Below, piece after piece: positions 24,570-33,387 of a stretch of 55,694 bases of DNA. Below the pieces are notes generated by a model, which saw nothing but the letters and a program-made list of their open reading frames with translations, was not told the origin of the DNA and ran no database searches. The stretch's first letter is position 1; every line of letters starts with the position of its first letter. The DNA comes from Actinokineospora spheciospongiae (GTDB taxonomy: Bacteria; Actinomycetota; Actinomycetes; Mycobacteriales; Pseudonocardiaceae): positions 1 through 55,694 of the forward strand of contig NZ_AYXG01000197.1 in the NCBI RefSeq assembly GCF_000564855.1, read 5' to 3'. Both the position numbers and the translations under genes were made by a program.

Positions 24570-26192
24570 ATGACCCTGTTGCAACTGCGCGACCTGCACG
24601 TGCGCTACCCGGGCGAGCACGCCGTCGCCGGGGTCGACCTGGCCCTGGCCGCGGGGGAGACCCTCGGCCTGGCCGGGGAGTCCGGCTGCGGCAAGTCCAC
24701 CCTGGCCATGTCCGTGCTGCGGCTGCTGCCGCCCACCGCCGAGGTCGACGGGGAAATCCTCTTCGACGGCGAGGACGTGTCCACCATGAGCTGGGGGCGG
24801 CTGCGCGCGGTCCGCTGGGCCGGGGCGTCGGTGGTGTTCCAGGGCGCCATGCACGCCCTCAACCCCGTGCACCGCATCGGCGAGCAGATCGCCGAACCCA
24901 TCCGCGTGCACTCGCCCAAGACCCCACCGGCCCGGGTCCGCGAGCGGGTCGCCGAACTGCTCGCCCAGGTGGAACTGCCCGCCGACCGGGCCGGGGCCTA
25001 CCCCCACCAGCTCTCCGGCGGGCAGAAGCAGCGGGTGATGATCGCCATGGCCCTGGCCTGCGACCCCAAGCTGGTCATCGCCGACGAACCCACCACCGCC
25101 CTCGACGTCGTCGTGCAGGCCCAGGTCCTCGACGTGCTCACCCGCCTGGTCACCGACCACGGCATCGGGCTGCTGCTGATCTCCCACGACCTGGCCGTGC
25201 TCGGCGCCACCTGCGGGCGGCTGGCGGTCATGCGCCGCGGCCGCGTCGTCGAGGAAGGACCCGCCCACCGGGTCATCACCGCCCCCACCCACCCCTACAC
25301 CCGCACCCTGGCCGCCGCGTTCCCCACCATCGGCGACCCGGCCTCCCGGTACAACCCGGCCACCGCCGGTGAACCCCCGGTCGCGGGCACCGAGGCGGTG
25401 GGGGAGGAACTGCTCACCATCCGCGACCTGCGGGTCACCTTCGGGGCCACCGCCGCCGTGGCCGGGGTGGACCTGAGCGTCCGCGCCGGGGAGATCGTCG
25501 CCCTGGTCGGGCAGTCCGGCTCCGGCAAGACCACCCTCGCCCGCACCGTCCTGGGGTTGCGGAAACCCGACTCCGGGCAGGTCCTCTTCGACGGCAAACC
25601 GGTCCCCACCTCGACCAAGGGGCTCAAAGCCCACCGCAAACAGGTGCAACTGGTGCTGCAGGACCCCACCAGCGCCCTCAACCCCCGCCACACCGTGCAC
25701 GAGGCGGTCGCCGAGGGGCTGCGCATCCACGGGGTGCGCGGCGACGAGGCCGACCTGGTGCGCGCGGCGCTGACCGACGCCGAACTGCGACCCGCGGAGA
25801 AGTACCTGGGGTCGCTGCCGCACGAGCTGTCCGGCGGGCAGCGGCAACGGGTCGTCATCGCCGGGGCCTTGGCCCTGTCCCTGCGGCTGCTCGTCGCCGA
25901 CGAACCCGTCGCCTCCCTCGACGCGTCCGTGCGCGGGGAGGTCCTGGCGCTGCTGCTGCGGCTGCGCGCCCGCCTCGGCCTGGCCACCCTGGTCATCACC
26001 CACGACCTCGGGCTCGCCTGGAACATCGCCGACCGGGTCGCGGTCATGCACCGGGGGGTGATCGTCGAACACGGCCCCGTCGAGGACGTGCTGCTGCGCC
26101 CCCACCACGACTACACGAGGTCACTGCTGGCGGCCGTCCCCCGCCCGGACGCGGGCCGAACGGCCGAACCCCGGGCCGACCAGGGGGTCTGA
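24570..26192 (+). CDS. Peptide ABC transporter ATPase, DppD-DppF fusion
   Basis: The 540-residue protein contains two complete nucleotide-binding domains. Domain 1 has Walker [11 protein letters not shown], signature LSGGQKQRV and Walker [14 protein letters not shown]. Domain 2 has [19 protein letters not shown] and [12 protein letters not shown]. Both carry the H-D switch ([16 protein letters not shown]). In many bacteria these are separate DppD and DppF proteins; the fusion is common in actinomycetes. A C-terminal oligopeptide-ATPase extension occurs after domain 1 ([12 protein letters not shown]) and domain 2 ([12 protein letters not shown]). It powers the transporter formed by the three preceding genes and ends the operon. 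Confidence 0.94.
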   Translation: MTLLQLRDLHVRYPGEHAVAGVDLALAAGETLGLAGESGCGKSTLAMSVLRLLPPTAEVDGEILFDGEDVSTMSWGRLRAVRWAGASVVFQGAMHALNPVHRIGEQIAEPIRVHSPKTPPARVRERVAELLAQVELPADRAGAYPHQLSGGQKQRVMIAMALACDPKLVIADEPTTALDVVVQAQVLDVLTRLVTDHGIGLLLISHDLAVLGATCGRLAVMRRGRVVEEGPAHRVITAPTHPYTRTLAAAFPTIGDPASRYNPATAGEPPVAGTEAVGEELLTIRDLRVTFGATAAVAGVDLSVRAGEIVALVGQSGSGKTTLARTVLGLRKPDSGQVLFDGKPVPTSTKGLKAHRKQVQLVLQDPTSALNPRHTVHEAVAEGLRIHGVRGDEADLVRAALTDAELRPAEKYLGSLPHELSGGQRQRVVIAGALALSLRLLVADEPVASLDASVRGEVLALLLRLRARLGLATLVITHDLGLAWNIADRVAVMHRGVIVEHGPVEDVLLRPHHDYTRSLLAAVPRPDAGRTAEPRADQGV

Positions 26193-26206
26193 GGAGCACC
26201 CGGGCA

Positions 26207-26259
26207 GGGACCGACCGCGCGCCACTACCCGGTGTGAGCAGCGCCGCGCGGTCGGTCCC
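26207..26259 (+). terminator. Terminator of the peptide transporter operon
   Basis: A perfect 15-bp stem (26207-26221, starting GGGACCGACC, with 26245-26259, ending GGTCGGTCCC) and a 23-base loop, 15 bases after the ATPase stop and before the next gene. Confidence 0.65.
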
Positions 26260-26346
26260 ACCGGAACGGCCGTAGCGCGCAGGCCGGACAACGCCCCTGT
26301 GTAATCTCTTCCTCTGACAGTCACCCCCGCTGAAGCATGCGCACAC

Positions 26347-27909
26347 GTGGAAGAGTCCTTGGTCGCTGAGAACGCAGAGAAGCAGACAACCGCCCCCGAC
26401 GGGAGTTCGGAGCCGTTCCCGGAGCGGATTGGACCGCTGCCCAAGCGCACCATCGCGCTGGGCACCCTCGGCAGCGTCCTGATCCTGCTCAGCGCGTTCG
26501 GCGCCGCCGGAATCCTGGTCAGCGACCCGGTCCTCGGACACGGACCCCTGTCGTGGATTCGCTACGGCCACGGGCAGATGCTCGCCACCGGCGTCATCTA
26601 CCTCGGATTCGGCCTCGTCGTGTGGGCCTGGGTCCGCCTCGGCCGCCACGTCCTCGCCGGGCGGGTCGCCCCCGGGTCGGTGCTGCTGGCCGCCGCGTGC
26701 TGGATGGCCCCGCTGGTCATCGCCCCGCCGGTGTTCACCCGCGACGTGTTCTCCTACATCGCCCAGGGCACCCTGCCGCTGTTCGGCCACGACCCGTACT
26801 CGGTCGGCCCGATCGTGCTCGACCTGCAGAGCGTCGTGCAGAACGTGCACCCGTTCTGGCAGACCACCCCCGCCCCCTACGGGCCCATGTTCATCCTGTT
26901 GGCCAAGGGCGTGGCCTGGGTCGCGGGCACCAACATGATCGCCGGGGTCGTGCTCATGCGCGTCACCCTGATGATCGGCCTCGGCCTGCTGCTGTGGGCG
27001 CTGCCCGGCCTCGTGCGCCACCTCGGCGGCAACCTCTCCACCACCCTGTGGCTGGCGATCGCCGGACCGATGACCGTGGTGCACCTGGTCGGCGGACCGC
27101 ACAACGACCTGCTCATGGTCGGCTTCCTCGCCGCGGGCACCCTGTGCGTGCTCGAGCGCAAGCACGTCGTGGGCATCCTCCTGGTCACCCTCGGCGTCGC
27201 GGTCAAGGCCACCGCCGCCATCGCCCTGCCCTTCCTGGTGTGGGTGTGGGCCGGGCACCTCAACTCCACCCCGGTGAAGAACTTCGTCCGCGCCGGGGCC
27301 GCCGCGGTGGGCGTGTTCGTCGCCACCTTCGCCGTCACCACCGTCGCCGCCGGGGTCAACCTGGGCTGGATTCAGGCCCTGCAGGCACCCACGATGATCG
27401 TCAACTGGCTGTCGGTGCCCACCGCGGTCGGCGAGGTCGTGCACTCGGTGGTCGACCTGTTCGTCAACGCCAACAAGTCCTGGTTCGTCAACACCACCCG
27501 CGTCCTCGGCGCCCTGGTGTTCGTCTGGATCGCCGCCCGCCAGTGGTGGCAGTCCCGCGCGGGCGGCTCGGACGCGGTGCGGCGCATGTCCTTCGTGCTC
27601 TTCGCCGTCGCCGTGCTCTCCCCCGCCACCCTGCCGTGGTACCTGACCTGGGGCTTCGTCATCGCCGCCGCCCTGCCCTGGCAGCGCCGCCAACTGGCCA
27701 TCCTGGTCAGCGCCGCGGTGTTCCTGGTGCTGACCTACTCCCCGGCCGGTGAGGACCTGCTCTACAACTGGGTGTTCATCGCCTGCGCGGTCGCGGTGTC
27801 GGTCTTGGCGGGCTTCTCCCTGCTGCGCGTGGACCCGCTGGGCCTGTTCACCGACCACCGCGAGGACGACCTGGTCGGCGTGGACACCCCCACCGCCGCC
27901 AAGGTGTAG
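26347..27909 (+). CDS. mptB: Alpha-1,6-mannosyltransferase, MptB type
   Basis: The 520-residue polytopic protein has about twelve or thirteen membrane helices and matches the polyprenol-phosphomannose-dependent alpha-(1->6) mannosyltransferase MptB, which starts the mannan core of lipomannan/lipoglycan on the outer face of the membrane. Diagnostic regions: FTRDVFSYIAQGTLPLFGHDPYSVGP, with the loop-1 Asp typical of GT-C enzymes, TTPAPYGPMFILLAKGV and GPHNDLLMVGFLA. The N-terminal 30 residues are a cytoplasmic charged tail. GTG at 26347 accepted; a TTG twelve bases later is possible. It stands alone, between two strong terminators, which suggests constitutive single-gene expression. Confidence 0.9.
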   Translation: MEESLVAENAEKQTTAPDGSSEPFPERIGPLPKRTIALGTLGSVLILLSAFGAAGILVSDPVLGHGPLSWIRYGHGQMLATGVIYLGFGLVVWAWVRLGRHVLAGRVAPGSVLLAAACWMAPLVIAPPVFTRDVFSYIAQGTLPLFGHDPYSVGPIVLDLQSVVQNVHPFWQTTPAPYGPMFILLAKGVAWVAGTNMIAGVVLMRVTLMIGLGLLLWALPGLVRHLGGNLSTTLWLAIAGPMTVVHLVGGPHNDLLMVGFLAAGTLCVLERKHVVGILLVTLGVAVKATAAIALPFLVWVWAGHLNSTPVKNFVRAGAAAVGVFVATFAVTTVAAGVNLGWIQALQAPTMIVNWLSVPTAVGEVVHSVVDLFVNANKSWFVNTTRVLGALVFVWIAARQWWQSRAGGSDAVRRMSFVLFAVAVLSPATLPWYLTWGFVIAAALPWQRRQLAILVSAAVFLVLTYSPAGEDLLYNWVFIACAVAVSVLAGFSLLRVDPLGLFTDHREDDLVGVDTPTAAKV

Positions 27910-27920
27910 CCGCACCCCTG

Positions 27921-28003
27921 CCCGGTGGCGTCTCCACCGGGGTTTTCCGCCCGCAGCCCGCGGGCGCATCCGTCGCGGTGACCGGTGCGCCCGCGGGCTG
28001 CGG
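27921..28003. terminator. Tandem terminators between mptB and the MDR gene
   Basis: First hairpin: CCCGGTGG (27921-27928) with CCACCGGG (27934-27941), a 5-base loop, followed by GTTTT, a textbook intrinsic terminator for mptB. Second: an 18-bp perfect stem 27951-27968 with 27986-28003 and a 17-base loop, serving both convergent genes. Confidence 0.8.
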
Positions 28004-28025
28004 CGTCTGCGCGGTACCCGGCCCG

Positions 28026-28961
28026 TCAGGGGATCGACAGGACGATCTTCCCGCGCACCCGCCTGCTCTCGCTCACCTCGTGCGCCTTCGCCGCCTCGGC
28101 CAGCGGGAACACCGCGTGCACCGGGATGCGCAACCGGCCCTCCCCGGCCAAGGCCACCGCGGCGGCGAGGCCGTGGGCGTGGGAGGGGTCGGGGTTCGGG
28201 CCGCCGCTGGTGCTCAGGTGCACGCCGTGCTCGGCGGCGGTGAAGTCGGCGACGGTGATGACCCGGTCGGGGGTGCCCGCGATGGTGACCAGGTCGGGCA
28301 GGGAGCCGGACCCGGCGGCGTCGAGGACGAAGTCGACCCCGCCGGGGGCCAGGGCGGCGACGCGGTCGGGCAGGCCGGGGCCGTGGGTGGTGGGGACCGC
28401 GCTCAGGTCGGTGAGGAACTCCTGGTTGTGCGGGCCGCCGGTGCCGATCACCGCCACCCCCCGGGCGCGGGCGAGTTGGGTGGCCACGGTGCCCACGCCC
28501 CCGGCCGCGCCCTCGATGAGCAGGGTGGCGCCGGGGGTGACCCCGAGCAGGTCCAGGACGCGGGTGGCGGTCTCGACGTTCCCGGCCGCGCCCCCGGCCT
28601 GCGCCCAGTCCCAGGCGTCCGGCTTGGGCGCCCAGTGCTCCAGGACGGCGAACTCGGCGGTGGCGCCGCCGAGTTCGCGCATCCGCACCAGCCCGAACAC
28701 CGCGTCGCCCACCGCCACGCCGGTGACGCCGGGGCCGATCTCGTCGACGATCCCGGCGCCGTCGACGCCGGTGGTGTGCGGGAGGTCGAGGGTGATCATG
28801 TGCCGCAGCGTCCCCGAGCGCAGGTAGCGGTCGGCGGGGGTGAGTCCGGCGGTGCGCACGGCGATGCGGATCTCCCCGGGGCCGGGGTGGGGTTCGGGGA
28901 CGTCGGTGTCGACGGTGAGGACGTCGGGGGTGCCGTAGTCGGCGAAGCGCAAGGCGAACAC
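28026..28961 (-). CDS. Quinone-oxidoreductase-like MDR dehydrogenase
   Basis: The 311-residue NADPH-dependent medium-chain oxidoreductase lacks the structural zinc cysteines, like quinone oxidoreductases. It has the GroES-like N-terminal domain (MITLDLPHTTGVDGAGIVDEIGPGVTGVAVGDAV), then the Rossmann dinucleotide site LIEGAAGGVGTVATQLAR with A-x-x-G-x-G-x-x-x, and the C-terminal AHEVSESRRVRGKIVL signature. GTG at 28961 has AGGAAGG seven bases upstream. It is divergent from a TetR regulator with a perfect palindrome between them, so it is probably induced by a small electrophile or quinone-like ligand. Substrate not determinable. Confidence 0.9.
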   Translation of the reverse strand: MFALRFADYGTPDVLTVDTDVPEPHPGPGEIRIAVRTAGLTPADRYLRSGTLRHMITLDLPHTTGVDGAGIVDEIGPGVTGVAVGDAVFGLVRMRELGGATAEFAVLEHWAPKPDAWDWAQAGGAAGNVETATRVLDLLGVTPGATLLIEGAAGGVGTVATQLARARGVAVIGTGGPHNQEFLTDLSAVPTTHGPGLPDRVAALAPGGVDFVLDAAGSGSLPDLVTIAGTPDRVITVADFTAAEHGVHLSTSGGPNPDPSHAHGLAAAVALAGEGRLRIPVHAVFPLAEAAKAHEVSESRRVRGKIVLSIP

Positions 28962-29007
28962 GGTCGGGCCTTCCTGGGGAGCGGGGTGTGCTGTCGCCCA
29001 GTCCAGC

Positions 29008-29039
29008 GGCGCAAGTGGAGGGGGTGTTCCACTTGCGCC
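29008..29039. promoter_or_regulatory. TetR operator palindrome
   Basis: GGCGCAAGTGGA (29008-29019) and TCCACTTGCGCC (29028-29039) form a perfect 12-bp inverted repeat with an 8-base spacer. It lies between the MDR gene and the TetR gene, ending 5 to 14 bases before the TetR start. Confidence 0.75.
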
Positions 29040-29052
29040 TAAAGTGGGAGGC

Positions 29053-29682
29053 GTGGCCTCCCTGGACTCTCGCTTGCGCGCCGACGCCCGCGACAACCGC
29101 GACCGGATCGTGCGGGTGGCCCGCGGCACCTTCGCCGAGCGCGGGATCGACGTGCCCATGGCCGCCATCGCCCGCCGCGCCGGGGTCGGCGTGGCCACCC
29201 TCTACCGCCGCTTCCCCACCAAGGAGTCCCTGGTCGCGGCGGCGTTCGCCGAGTGGATGGCGCACTGCGCGGTGCTGGTCGAGGAGGGGTTGGTCGACCC
29301 GGACCCGTGGCGCGGGTTCAGCGCGGTGCTGGAGCGGGTGTGCGCGGTGCAGGCCCTCGACCGTGGGCTGACCTCCGCGCTGATGACCGCGTTCCCCGAC
29401 GCGCTGGACTTCGCCACCCACCGCACCCGCGCACTGTCGGGGTTCATGGCCCTGGCCCGCCGGGCCCAGGAGGCGGGTCGGTTGAGGGCGGACTTCGGCA
29501 TCGACGACCTGACCATGCTGCTGATGGCCAACAGCGGGCTCGTCACCGACAGCCCGGAGGCGGCGCTGGCGGCGTCGCGGCGGCTGGTGGCCTGGTTCCT
29601 GCAATCCTGCCGCGCCGAGCACGCCGAGGCGCTGCCGCCCCCGGTCCCGCTGGGCCTGGGACACCTCTACCGCCGCCGCTGA
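29053..29682 (+). CDS. TetR-family regulator
   Basis: About 209 residues. The N-terminal helix-turn-helix is clear: RDRIVRVARGTFAERGIDVPMAAIARRAGVGVATLYRRFPTKESLVAAAF, with the LYRRFPTKE recognition-helix end typical of TetR. The ligand-binding half is helical with no recognisable subfamily mark. The start is uncertain, GTG 29044 or GTG 29053. The GGGAGG sits too close to the second start to act as a normal ribosome binding site, and the operator ends just before it, so a leaderless message is possible. It likely represses itself and the divergent MDR gene. Confidence 0.9.
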   Translation: MASLDSRLRADARDNRDRIVRVARGTFAERGIDVPMAAIARRAGVGVATLYRRFPTKESLVAAAFAEWMAHCAVLVEEGLVDPDPWRGFSAVLERVCAVQALDRGLTSALMTAFPDALDFATHRTRALSGFMALARRAQEAGRLRADFGIDDLTMLLMANSGLVTDSPEAALAASRRLVAWFLQSCRAEHAEALPPPVPLGLGHLYRRR

Positions 29683-29866
29683 CCGGGGGTTCAGCCCGCG
29701 GCGGCGCGCAGGAGCGCGCCCGCTACGCCTGCCCGACGGTGAACTCGATCATGGCGAGCCGGTCGATGATCCGCATGCCCGCGACGCCAGGGCCCGGCCC
29801 GGGAGCGCGGGGCGGTGTTCACCCCGGGCGGAGCGTGTTCACCGCGGGCTGAGCCCCCAGGGGTGC
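29683..29866. other. 184-bp gap without a convincing gene
   Basis: Between the TetR gene and the convergent LD-carboxypeptidase gene. The only in-frame item is a 17-codon minus-strand frame (29776-29723, MRIIDRLAMIEF...) that could be a remnant but has no ribosome binding site. GAGC/GCTC-rich stretches may support termination; no strong stem is seen. Confidence 0.4.
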
Positions 29867-30784
29867 TCAGGACAGGGCGGGTTCGGTGAGGGTCAGGGTG
29901 GCGTCGTCGGCGTCGAGGACCGCCTCGGCGCCGAGGGGGACGGTGAGTTGCCCGGGGCAGTGGCCGAAGCCCAGTTCCCACAGCACCGGCACCCCCAGTG
30001 ACGCCAGCAGGTCCGACACCACCGCCTTGACCTCTTCCAGCGGCCCGCACCCGGTCCAGGACCCCAGGGCGATGCCGCTGACCCCGGTGAACCACCCGGC
30101 GCGCAGCAGGTGGGTGAGCTGCCCGTCGATGCGGTAGGGCTCCTCGTTGACGTCCTCGAGGACCAGGATCGTCCCGTCGGCCGGGGGCACCGCGTCGAGG
30201 GTGCCGACCTCGGCGGCCAGCAGGCTCAGCGTGCCGCCGACGAGGACCCCCCTGGCGGTGCCGTGCCCGGAGGAGGTGGTGGCCGGGCCGATGAGGGTCG
30301 TGGTCGACCCCGGGTCGAACAGGGTGGCGTGCAGGTGCTTCTGCGCGTCGTCGTCGAAGGCGTTGGTGGCGATCATCGGGGAGAACAGGGTGACCAGGTC
30401 CAGCGCCTGCCCGACCGCGGTGTGCAGGGCGGTGACGTCGCTGGACCCGGCGAGGACCTTCGGCCCGGCCTCGGCGAGGGCGGGCCAGTCCAGCAGGTCG
30501 ACCATGCGGTGGGCACCGTAGCCGCCGCGGCAGCAGAACACCGCCGCCACGTCCGGGTCGCACCAGGCGTCGCGGAAGTCCGCGGCCCGGTCGGCGTCGC
30601 GCCCGGCCAGGTACGGCAGGTGCGGGTGGCGGTCGAGGACGTGGTCGCCGACGCGGACGGTCAGCCCCCACGACTCCAACACGCCCACCCCGCGGGCCAG
30701 CAGGTCCTGCGGCACCGGGCCCGAGGGGGCCACGACGGCGACGGTGTCGCCGGGGCGCAGATGGGCGGGTCGGGTGCGGCTCAT
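29867..30784 (-). CDS. LD-carboxypeptidase (S66 family)
   Basis: The 305-residue S66 peptidase would cleave the L,D bond of tetrapeptides in murein recycling or microcin C-type immunity (MccF is in the same family). Visible blocks: PGDTVAVVAPSGPV at the N-terminus, AVFCCRGGYGAHRMVDLLDW, VLAGSSDVTALH with the nucleophile serine in G-S-S-D, LVLEDVNEEPYRIDGQLTHL with the catalytic glutamate, and ELGFGHCPGQLTVPLGAEA with the histidine. No signal peptide, so cytoplasmic. The ATG overlaps the stop of the S9 peptidase gene (ATGA at 30784-30781), so they are co-translated. Confidence 0.93.
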   Translation of the reverse strand: MSRTRPAHLRPGDTVAVVAPSGPVPQDLLARGVGVLESWGLTVRVGDHVLDRHPHLPYLAGRDADRAADFRDAWCDPDVAAVFCCRGGYGAHRMVDLLDWPALAEAGPKVLAGSSDVTALHTAVGQALDLVTLFSPMIATNAFDDDAQKHLHATLFDPGSTTTLIGPATTSSGHGTARGVLVGGTLSLLAAEVGTLDAVPPADGTILVLEDVNEEPYRIDGQLTHLLRAGWFTGVSGIALGSWTGCGPLEEVKAVVSDLLASLGVPVLWELGFGHCPGQLTVPLGAEAVLDADDATLTLTEPALS

Positions 30785-32724
30785 CGGCTCAGCTCCAGCA
30801 CCGGCACCCCGGGCGGGGTGAACCCGAAGACCTGCCCGTAGAACGACAGCTCCGCGGCGTACGCGGCCTCGATGGTCTCCGCCCTGCGGAACCCGTGCTG
30901 CTCACCGGCGAAGCGCAGGTAGGCGTGCGGGACGCCGGACCCGTCGAGGGCGGCGGCGAAGCGGTCGGCCTGCTCCGGTGGGCAGATCTTGTCCTCCAGC
31001 CCCTGCATCAGCAGCACCGGCCCGGCCAGGTGCGCCACCCGGTTGGCCGGGGACCGCTCGGCGTAGCGCTCGGCGTGCTCGGTGGGCGAGCCGACCAGGC
31101 CCTCGGTGTAGCGGGCCTCGAAGTCGTGGGTCTCCCCGCCCTCGCCGGTCCACCCGGTCAGGTCGAGGATGGGGAACTGCACGGTCCCGCAGGCGTAGGT
31201 GTCGACCGAGGTCAGCGACGCCGCCGCCGTCCACCCACCGGCGGAGCCGCCGCGGATGCCCAGGCGGGCCGGGTCGGCGCCGCCCTCGGCGGCCAGCGCG
31301 GCGGCGGCGGTGGCGCAGTCGGCCACGTCGAGCACCCCCCACTGCCCGTTGAGGACCTCCCGGTAGGCGCGGCCGTAGCCGGTGGAGCCGCCGTAGTCGA
31401 CCGCGACGACGCCGATGCCGCGGCTGGTGAAGTAGGCGAACCCCAGGTTCAGGCCCGACCCGGCCGACCCGGTGGGCCCGCCGTGCACGTACACCAGGTA
31501 CGGGGGCAGCTCCCCCTCGGGGGCGGCGAAGTCGGGGTTGGTGGGCGGGTACACCGTGGCGGGGACGCCGCGGCCGTCCTCGGCGGTGAAGGTCCGCCGC
31601 ACGGGCACCGGCAGGTACGCCGCGTCGGGCAGCGCCGGGCCGGGGTCGCCGAGGTGGGCCAGCTCCCCGGTGGACAGGTCCAGGCGCACCACCGTGCCGG
31701 CCGTGTCGGGCCCGGAGCCCACGGCGGTGACGACCCCGTCGGTGTCGGCGCCGAGGTCCGACCACAGGGCCACGTCGGTGTCGACGTCGGTGACCGTGCC
31801 GGAGCGCTCGTCGAGCACGGCGAGCCGCCCGCCGCGCACCACGGCGAACCGGCCGCGGCCCAGGACGGCGAACCAGCGGCGGCCCAGCACCCACATCGGG
31901 CCGCCGATCTCGTACGGCCCGGCCGCCAGGTTCGTCGAGGTGCCGTCGAGGGTGATGCGGTGCAGGTTCCACCACCCGTCCGGGTCGGTCAGCGCCAGCA
32001 GCGCGTCGGAGCCCTCCCACTCCACCTGGCACACCGCCTCGCGCGGCCCGCCCGCCACCACCCGGTGCGGGCCCAGGGTGCCGTCGGGCAGCAGGTGCGC
32101 CACGCACAGCTCGGTGCCGTCCCACGGCATCGCCGGGTGCTCCCAGCCCAGCCAGGCGGCGAAGCGGCCGTCGGGGCTGGGCTTGGGGGCGGTCATGAAG
32201 TGGTGGCTGGCGCCGAGCACCCGCACCCCGGACCCGTCGAGGGGGATGGCGACCAGGTCGCGGCGCACGTCGGTCGGGCGGTCCCCGGTGGCGGTCTCGC
32301 GCACCGCCCACACCTCCGCGCCCCCGGCACCGGGGACCAGGTCGGCGAAGCGCTGCCCCTGGGGCCGGTCGGGCTCGGCGGTCAGCGCCACCGGCTCACC
32401 GCCGAGGTCGAGCAGGTAGACCCGCTGGTCGGACCACTCGGTGAACGCCACCCGCCCGTCGAGGACCGCGTACGGGGTGCCGCCGTACTCGTGCACCCGG
32501 TTGCGGGCGTTCCACGGGGCGGGCAGCAGCTCCTCGGGGCCGTCGGCGCCGCAGCGCACCAGGGTGGACCGGCCGCCCTCGTCGGGCTTGGCCAGGGTCC
32601 ACCACACCGTGTCCCCGACCCGCCGCGCCCAGGCCGGGCTGCTGCCCGGCCGGGCGACGTCGGCTTCGCCGATCGGCGAAACCCAGGTCCCGTATGACGC
32701 GATCTCCACCACAGGAGGGACCAT
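30781..32724 (-). CDS. S9-family prolyl oligopeptidase-like peptidase
   Basis: The 647-residue two-domain serine peptidase has a beta-propeller from about 30 to 390 with WD-like strands (SPDGRFAAWLGWEHP, LLALTDPDGWWNLHRIT) that gates access. The alpha/beta hydrolase follows: YLVYVHGGPTGS, the GIRGGSAGGWTAA nucleophile elbow, LLMQGLEDKICPPEQ with the acid, and FAGEQHGFRRAET with the catalytic histidine. It matches the S9C acylaminoacyl/dipeptidyl group in length. ATG at 32724 is preceded by AGGAGG. Cytoplasmic. First gene of a pair with the LD-carboxypeptidase; together they suggest intracellular peptide degradation. Confidence 0.93.
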   Translation of the reverse strand: MVPPVVEIASYGTWVSPIGEADVARPGSSPAWARRVGDTVWWTLAKPDEGGRSTLVRCGADGPEELLPAPWNARNRVHEYGGTPYAVLDGRVAFTEWSDQRVYLLDLGGEPVALTAEPDRPQGQRFADLVPGAGGAEVWAVRETATGDRPTDVRRDLVAIPLDGSGVRVLGASHHFMTAPKPSPDGRFAAWLGWEHPAMPWDGTELCVAHLLPDGTLGPHRVVAGGPREAVCQVEWEGSDALLALTDPDGWWNLHRITLDGTSTNLAAGPYEIGGPMWVLGRRWFAVLGRGRFAVVRGGRLAVLDERSGTVTDVDTDVALWSDLGADTDGVVTAVGSGPDTAGTVVRLDLSTGELAHLGDPGPALPDAAYLPVPVRRTFTAEDGRGVPATVYPPTNPDFAAPEGELPPYLVYVHGGPTGSAGSGLNLGFAYFTSRGIGVVAVDYGGSTGYGRAYREVLNGQWGVLDVADCATAAAALAAEGGADPARLGIRGGSAGGWTAAASLTSVDTYACGTVQFPILDLTGWTGEGGETHDFEARYTEGLVGSPTEHAERYAERSPANRVAHLAGPVLLMQGLEDKICPPEQADRFAAALDGSGVPHAYLRFAGEQHGFRRAETIEAAYAAELSFYGQVFGFTPPGVPVLELSR

Positions 32725-32753
32725 ACCCAGTGCCCGACCGGCGACCGATACGG

Positions 32754-32782
32754 TTGACCAAACGGGAAAGGCACGATCTGCT
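32754..32782 (+). promoter_or_regulatory. Possible promoter for the DUF3090 operon
   Basis: TTGACC (32754-32759) is a strong -35 match, and TCTGCT (32777-32782) is a poor -10 with 17-base spacing. Placed 35 bases before the DUF3090 start in a divergent gap. Confidence 0.35.
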
Positions 32783-32816
32783 CGGTTCGGCGGCGTGCAC
32801 TAAGTTCGGAGGTGCC

Positions 32817-33383
32817 ATGGCCCGTGTCATCCACGTCTTCCGCCAGCCCGACCGCTTCGTAGCAGGCACCGTCGGGGAACCCGGCGACCGCGTCTTCTAC
32901 CTGCAGGCGGTCGAGAGCGTGCGCATGGTGAGCGTGACCATCGAGAAGCAGCAGGTCGCGGTGCTCGCCGAGCGCATCGGCTCACTGCTGGAGGAGGTCC
33001 ACCGCCGCTTCGGCGCGGAGGTCCCCGACGGCGTGCCCGGTGACCTCGTCGACGCCGAGCCGCTGACCGTGCCGGTGGAGGAGGAGTTCCGCGTCGGCAC
33101 CATGGGCCTGGGCTGGGACGCGGAGTCCAAGGCGGTGGTCATCGAACTGCTGGCCGCCACCGACGCCGAGGTCGACGAGTCGGTGGTGCTCGACGACACC
33201 GAGGAGGGCCCGGACGCGGTGCGGGTGTTCCTGTCGCCGGGGGAGGCGCGGGCGTTCGCCGACCGCGCCGACCGGGTGGTCAACGCCGGGCGCAAGCCGT
33301 GCCCGCTGTGCGCGGAGCCGCTGGACCCCAACGGCCACGTCTGCCCCCGGCAGAACGGGTACCGCCGCACCGAAGAGGACTAG
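32817..33383 (+). CDS. DUF3090 family protein
   Basis: The 188-residue actinobacterial conserved protein starts MARVIHVFRQPDRFVAGTVGEPGDRVFYLQA. It contains a middle FRVGTMGLGWDAESKAVVIELLA segment and ends with a zinc-ribbon-like block PCPLCAEPLDPNGHVCPRQNGYR, with C-x2-C and a later H-x-C. These are the defining features of DUF3090. The ATG at 32817 has GGAGG at ideal spacing. In actinomycetes this gene is regularly next to an SCO1664-family gene, as here (5-bp gap), often near mycothiol genes; no mshC is in this window. Molecular function unknown. Confidence 0.92.
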   Translation: MARVIHVFRQPDRFVAGTVGEPGDRVFYLQAVESVRMVSVTIEKQQVAVLAERIGSLLEEVHRRFGAEVPDGVPGDLVDAEPLTVPVEEEFRVGTMGLGWDAESKAVVIELLAATDAEVDESVVLDDTEEGPDAVRVFLSPGEARAFADRADRVVNAGRKPCPLCAEPLDPNGHVCPRQNGYRRTEED

Positions 33384-33387
33384 GGAC

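Noticed and set aside
26044-29664. Long minus-strand frame spanning mptB and neighbours
   Set aside because: It runs through three well-supported genes and reads as low-complexity Gly/Gln/Arg; a mirror frame.
29723-29776. 17-codon minus-strand frame as a gene
   Set aside because: No ribosome binding site and no neighbours suggesting a leader; could be a remnant but not supportable.
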